A DNA stretch of 64,000 bases from JAPPFW01 sp965231815 (lineage in GTDB: Bacteria > Actinomycetota > Acidimicrobiia > Spongiisociales > Spongiisociaceae). The DNA is taken from NCBI GenBank assembly GCA_965231815.1, contig OZ246890.1:682001-746000 (forward strand). Direction: 5' to 3'. Within the stretch, counting starts at the first letter, position 1. Each line of letters begins with the position of its first letter. Shown in pieces: positions 60,456 through 64,000 of this stretch. The translations under genes were made by a program, and so were the position numbers. The notes under the pieces were generated by a model. That model was not told the DNA's origin, made no database searches, and saw only the letters and a program-made list of their open reading frames with translations.

Positions 60456-61217
60456 ATGGATCTCAACGGAGCTGTGGCGGTAGTGACGGGCGGAGCATCG
60501 GGGCTGGGGGCTGCCACCGCCCGCAAGCTGGCCGGAGCCGGGATGAAGGTGGCGATTTTCGACTTGAACGATGAACTCGGAGAAGCGGTGGCAGCCGAGT
60601 TGGGAGGCGTGTTCGCTCGTTGTGACGTGACGAGTGAGGATGACATGGTGGCCGCGGTGGATGTAGCCGCGCAGTTGGGGGAGATACGGGTGGTGGTGAA
60701 CTGCGCCGGTATCGGGCCGCCTTGCCGTACCCTGGCCCGTGACGGTTCCCCGCACCCACTCGCGTTGTTCCGCAAGGTGATCGACATCAACCTGGTGGGA
60801 ACCTTCAATACCATCCGCGTTGCCGCGTCGGCAATGGCTCGGAACGAGCCCGACGACCAGAACGATCGGGGGGCAATCATCAACACCTCGTCGGTGGCCG
60901 CCTACGACGGGCAGATCGGCCAAGCCGCCTATTCCGCATCAAAGGGGGCAATAGTCGGGATGACCCTCCCGGTAGCCCGCGACCTGTCGGTGCTGGGTAT
61001 CCGAGTCAGCACCATCGCTCCGGGCATTATCGACACCCCGCTGCTGGCAGGTCTACCCGAACCTGCCAAGGCGTCGCTCGGGAAGCAGGTTCTCCATCCC
61101 AAGCGGTTGGGGCAGCCCGAGGAGTATGCCGACTTGGTGATGTTCCTCGTGACCCACCCCTACATGAACGGCGAGACCATTCGCATGGACGGAGGAATTA
61201 GAATGGGCCCACGATAG
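60456..61217 (+). CDS. SDR-family oxidoreductase (3-hydroxyacyl-CoA dehydrogenase type 2-like)
   Basis: 253 residues: TGGASGLGAATARKLAGAG (NAD-binding), CDVTSEDDM, NCAGIGPPCRT, the catalytic Ser in INTSSVAAYDGQIG, and YSASKGAIVG (Tyr and Lys). PGIIDTPLLAGLPEPAKASL matches the type II hydroxyacyl-CoA dehydrogenase (HSD10) group in particular. NAD-dependent; it acts on a short-chain 3-hydroxyacyl-CoA or steroid-like alcohol. The frame is open to 60390, but ATG 60456 follows a GGAAAGG ribosome site and fits the family. Confidence 0.9.
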   Translation: MDLNGAVAVVTGGASGLGAATARKLAGAGMKVAIFDLNDELGEAVAAELGGVFARCDVTSEDDMVAAVDVAAQLGEIRVVVNCAGIGPPCRTLARDGSPHPLALFRKVIDINLVGTFNTIRVAASAMARNEPDDQNDRGAIINTSSVAAYDGQIGQAAYSASKGAIVGMTLPVARDLSVLGIRVSTIAPGIIDTPLLAGLPEPAKASLGKQVLHPKRLGQPEEYADLVMFLVTHPYMNGETIRMDGGIRMGPR

Positions 61218-61227
61218 GAGACGGATT

Positions 61228-61842
61228 TTGGACAAGGTATTTGTTTATTGGGATAACTCCAATATCTTCATTAGCGCCAGACAATTGGCGGTAGACCGGG
61301 AGGGTCGAGATGCCTACCACCGAGTCCGGATCGACTTCCGGAACATGCTAGAACTTGCCCGGGCCGGGCGATCCCTTGAACACGCGGTAGCGGTCGGATC
61401 CATTCCCCCTGAACTGCGCGGCGTATGGAATCAGCTCGAGAACCAGGGAGTTAGCGTACATTTGCTCGAACGCGGCGCCATGGGAGGTCGTGAGCAGGGC
61501 GTGGATCAGGCCCTCCAGCCGGCGATGCTGCGCGACGCCCTTGATTACAACGGCGATCCCGGGATAGCTGTGATGCTCACCGGCGACGGCGCCGGTTTCA
61601 TAGACGGAGTTGGTTTTCATGCCGACCTAAAGCGAATGCACAAGCGGGGCTGGAGGATCGAAGTCATCTCCTGGAAGCACAGTTGCAACCGCCGAATGAA
61701 GGAATGGGCGGAACGGAACGGTAAGTTCGTTGCCCTCGATGACTTCTACGAGAGCGTGACTTTTCTAGAGCCGGCCTTGCCTGGTCAACCAATCGGTAAT
61801 CCGCGCTATCCCGAACCGCTGGACTTGACGAAGCGAACCTAA
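61228..61842 (+). CDS. NYN-domain protein (PIN-like RNase fold)
   Basis: 204 residues: a TTG start 10 bp after the SDR stop. VFVYWDNSNIFISARQLAVD gives the leading WDNSN motif, and VMLTGDGAGFIDGV has the second acidic site. Together they make the NYN/PIN-like nuclease fold. NHxN-like nuclease members act on RNA. The C-terminal segment after KRGWRIEVISWKHSCNRRM is less conserved. It is co-oriented and possibly co-transcribed with the SDR gene. Substrate unknown. Confidence 0.82.
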   Translation: MDKVFVYWDNSNIFISARQLAVDREGRDAYHRVRIDFRNMLELARAGRSLEHAVAVGSIPPELRGVWNQLENQGVSVHLLERGAMGGREQGVDQALQPAMLRDALDYNGDPGIAVMLTGDGAGFIDGVGFHADLKRMHKRGWRIEVISWKHSCNRRMKEWAERNGKFVALDDFYESVTFLEPALPGQPIGNPRYPEPLDLTKRT

Positions 61843-61989
61843 CCCATGCCGGAGACCGTCATTGCAGTCGCGGTGGTGGTGATCGCAACCCACGTATCAG
61901 TGAACGACAGGGGTAAACGCAATTGGCGGAGGTGTTTCATAGTGTGCTGGATGTTTCACTGACCGGCAAGGACGAGCAGGAGGCTATGG

Positions 61990-62151
61990 ATGAGCGATTA
62001 CGAAGTTCGGGATCTGTCGGTCATGGCGGAGGAGGCGCCAGCGGCCCTTGAGGAGGGTGGCCGTCCCGGATTCCCGCTGATCGACGGGAGGGCGCCGGCG
62101 GTTCATGCCCCGGCGGGAAGCGAGCAGCGCCGACTGGAGGTCGAAGGGTGA
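61990..62151 (+). CDS. 53-residue ORF coupled to the MBL hydrolase gene
   Basis: ATG 61990, with an AGGAGG-like stretch (61977-61983) before it. It ends at a TGA that overlaps the GTG of the next gene (GTGA at 62148). The product is acidic at the start (MSDYEVRDLSVMAEEAPAAL) and has no recognisable domain. The coupling argues it is translated, perhaps as a leader for the downstream gene. It might instead be the remnant of a larger protein. Bases 61843-61989 show nothing else. Confidence 0.35.
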   Translation: MSDYEVRDLSVMAEEAPAALEEGGRPGFPLIDGRAPAVHAPAGSEQRRLEVEG

Positions 62152-63035
62152 GACCGAGCGCGAATAGGGGAAACTTGACCAGCCTGTACATACTCGGCGC
62201 CGGGACACCGACACCGACGCCTCAACGCTTCGGCAGCGCCTATGTCGTGGATACCGGGTCTGACTTGGTGATGTTCGACTGCGGTCCGGCTACCACGCAC
62301 AAGCTGGTCAAGGCGGGCCTGTGGCCGACCCGCATCGATCACCTCTTCTTCACTCATCATCACTTCGATCACGACGCCGACTACCCGTGTTTTCTTCTTT
62401 GCAGGTGGGATCAGAGCATAGGTAGGGAGAATCTGCTCAAGGTGCGCGGACCCACGATGACGGCCCGCATAACCGATGGTCTAATCGGCGAGGACGGGGT
62501 CTTTGCACACGACTGGAAGGCCCGAGTCGGATCGCCGATCAGCCAGAGAGTCTTCGTCAACCGAGGCGGTGTCCTCCCGCGTCCGGCGCCGGTCGTGGAC
62601 GCCGTCGATATCGGGCCGGGTGCGGTGATAGAGGGCGCCGACTGGCTGGTCAGGTCTGCCCAGGCTGTTCATGTACAGCCGTTCCTCGATTCTCTCGCCT
62701 ACCGGATCGAGACGCCAACGGCCAGCGTGGTTGTCACCGGGGACACGGAGCCGTGCGAATCGGTGATCAAGCTTGCTCGAGGAGCGACCGCTTTGGTTAG
62801 CATGTGCTGGGACCATCAGCAGACGATGGAGCAATGTGGCGAAGCTCCGGGCCAGACCGGAACCACCGGCGCTGCTCGGATGGCTCGACAAGCCGGCGTG
62901 GAGAAGCTCGTTCTGGTTCATCGAGGCCCGAGCTTGGAGGGCGAGGAATCCGAGGCGCGGGCCAGAGCGGATGTTGCTCGGATCTTTGATGGCGAGGTGA
63001 TTCTTGCCGACGAGTTGGATGTCATCGACATTTAG
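62148..63035 (+). CDS. MBL-fold hydrolase, RNase Z/arylsulfatase-like
   Basis: 295 residues: LYILGAGTPTPTPQRFGSAY and VMFDCGPATTHKLVKAGLW, the zinc motif FFTHHHFDHDADYP (HxHxDH), SVVVTGDTEPCESVI (Asp) and LVHRGPSL near the end. The motif order is that of RNase Z-like MBL hydrolases. A TTG at 62175 (TSLYILGAG) is a possible start, preceded by GGGG; the GTG at 62148 overlaps the small upstream ORF. Substrate may be RNA, cyclic nucleotide or an ester. Confidence 0.85.
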   Translation: MRPSANRGNLTSLYILGAGTPTPTPQRFGSAYVVDTGSDLVMFDCGPATTHKLVKAGLWPTRIDHLFFTHHHFDHDADYPCFLLCRWDQSIGRENLLKVRGPTMTARITDGLIGEDGVFAHDWKARVGSPISQRVFVNRGGVLPRPAPVVDAVDIGPGAVIEGADWLVRSAQAVHVQPFLDSLAYRIETPTASVVVTGDTEPCESVIKLARGATALVSMCWDHQQTMEQCGEAPGQTGTTGAARMARQAGVEKLVLVHRGPSLEGEESEARARADVARIFDGEVILADELDVIDI

Positions 63036-63113
63036 CTCCGAACCAAGTCCCGGTGGTGTGGGCTCAATGCTTCAGCCGGGCAAAAACTTGTTGAAGGCGA
63101 GAGGAACTTTGCT

Positions 63114-63322
63114 TAGCCCTGATTATTCAGGTTTCCCACACACCGAGGCATGATACCAGTTCAACCCGAATATTCGGGAGGAAGCCCACTGTTCACCCGG
63201 CAGGTGAATCTCTACCTCCGACCGGGACGGGGAACGCCGATGGCTGTATTGCCTGGTCAGGGCCGCGAATATGGTCTATTCCACTCATCCTCCAAACCCC
63301 CATCCATGAATAATCGGGGCTA
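63114..63322 (-). mobile_element. MITE-A copy 6
   Basis: 209 bp, inverted relative to copy 1, TAGCCCTGATTATTCAGG ... ATGAATAATCGGGGCTA, between the MBL hydrolase and the binding-protein gene. Confidence 0.85.
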
Positions 63323-63390
63323 GAGTGTCAGTACTGCGGGCGGGCTTGGAGCATTGACGACACTGGGTGGAATCCGTAGGGTTTGGAAGG

Positions 63391-64000
63391 ATGATAGTGA
63401 GGAACTTGTACAAGAAGACCAGGCTAGGCCTAGTGCTGGTAGCGCTGGCTCTGGTGACTGTTGCGTGCGGTAGCGACGATGCCGAGGAGACCACCACCAC
63501 AGCGCCGCCTGCCGCACCGGTCACGCAAGCGCCGGTGACGACCGAGGCTGCGCCGGTGACGACCGAGGCTGCGCCGGCGGAAGACCCACGCGGAACGACC
63601 GTTACTTGGTCGTACACGCAGGAACCTCCAAACTGGGACTATCGGGAGACCGGATTGACAGCGGTCACCGCGCCGCTACTACTGAACGTTTGGGAGACCC
63701 TCATTCGTATCGAGGCGGATGGTTCACCCGTTCCGCTGCTGGCCGAGTCTTGGGAAGTCAGCGACGATGGTCTCACCGTTACGTTCAACCTGCGCGAGGG
63801 TGTGGTCTTCCACGACGGGTCGGAGTTCACCTCAGCCGATGTGGTTTATTCGATGAACGCGAATGGCCAAGCAAGCGTAGACCGGACGGCCAGCCCCTAC
63901 AACGCGGTGACGGCTGTGGAGGCGGTTGACGATAACACGGTCGAGGTGACACTGGGGGCGCCGAGCCTGACCTTCGTCAACACCATGGGGGATCGTGCCG
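63391..64000 (+). CDS. Peptide/nickel-type ABC importer substrate-binding lipoprotein (3' partial)
   Basis: N-terminal 203 residues of an SBP_bac_5 (DppA/OppA-like) lipoprotein, open to the window end. Basic start (RNLYKKTR), hydrophobic core, lipobox VACG. Then a Thr/Pro/Ala linker with a 21-bp DNA repeat used twice (63531-63572), and the conserved GTTVTWSYTQEPPNWDYRET, LLLNVWETLIRI, LAESWEVSDDGLTVTFNLRE and VFHDGSEFTSADVVYSM block. It captures oligopeptides or similar ligands. ATG 63391 abuts GGAAGG, so the in-frame GTG at 63397, 6 bases after it, may be the true start. Permease and ATPase genes would lie beyond the window. Confidence 0.9.
   Translation, partial: MIVRNLYKKTRLGLVLVALALVTVACGSDDAEETTTTAPPAAPVTQAPVTTEAAPVTTEAAPAEDPRGTTVTWSYTQEPPNWDYRETGLTAVTAPLLLNVWETLIRIEADGSPVPLLAESWEVSDDGLTVTFNLREGVVFHDGSEFTSADVVYSMNANGQASVDRTASPYNAVTAVEAVDDNTVEVTLGAPSLTFVNTMGDRA

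Overview
The window is a high-GC actinobacterial segment. The two lipoprotein signal sequences (lipobox VACG, followed by Asp-rich and then Thr/Ala/Pro-rich linkers), the menaquinone pathway, and the abundance of xanthine-dehydrogenase-type oxidoreductases suggest an uncultured Acidimicrobiia-like bacterium. That placement is inference from protein style; there is no rRNA here. No tRNA, rRNA or CRISPR array was seen. Two small palindromic element families are scattered through the window. MITE-A is about 209 bp, ends TAGCCC..GGGCTA, and has five full copies, one degenerate copy and one end fragment. MITE-B is about 118 bp, ends CTAGGAGGG..CCCTCCTAG, and has five copies.

Layout. 0-2.5 kb: end of a molybdopterin oxidoreductase gene with a coupled MoaD/ThiS-like gene. 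2.9-7.6 kb: a CopG/MazF module, then a hipBA-like locus split into two ends by an insertion. The insertion carries an IS3 remnant, an SLH/beta-propeller surface protein with a recent 336-bp internal duplication, and a graveyard of gene fragments. 8-12.3 kb: a FAD oxidoreductase without a normal start codon, an M20 hydrolase pseudogene, a frameshifted Kef-type antiporter and a decayed rhodanese copy. 12.5-20.7 kb: a sugar-type ABC importer, then aldehyde dehydrogenase, a U32-like protein and an amber-interrupted aminotransferase, with an RpiR regulator. 20.7-23.6 kb: mobile DNA, where an IS3-family relic is split by a group II intron that has lost almost all of its reverse transcriptase, next to a 22-G tract and a broken ISL3 transposase. 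24-26.3 kb: an amidase with a small coupled partner, and a MazF with a truncated antitoxin.

26.4-42 kb is a catabolic block. A minus-strand operon (amidohydrolase, MBL hydrolase, DUF2269 membrane protein, rhodanese) diverges from a GntR/FCD regulator. Then come HyuA/HyuB-type hydantoinase or oxoprolinase subunits, two consecutive TPP-dependent E1 alpha/beta pairs, and a second molybdopterin oxidoreductase. ATACAA-type motifs precede four of these units, so the local GntR may control them. The block looks like breakdown of cyclic amides or N-heterocycles feeding a 2-oxoacid or acetoin-like cleavage step; the substrate cannot be read from the sequence.

42-64 kb is more housekeeping. It contains ispH, a zinc alcohol dehydrogenase, a PhD/VapC module, a ChbG-like deacetylase, pncA and a pncB frameshifted at a G9 tract. 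It also contains a MenF-MenD fusion with a MerR regulator, a DUF4143 ATPase, an endonuclease IV-LigD polymerase fusion and a tandem RNase H protein whose second domain is dead. An SDR, a NYN-domain protein, an RNase Z-like hydrolase and the start of a peptide-binding lipoprotein follow. The most notable observations are the endonuclease IV-LigD polymerase fusion, the nested ORF-less group II intron, and three genes whose TAG stop codon is the terminus of a MITE, which suggests stop-codon-targeted, protein-preserving insertion.
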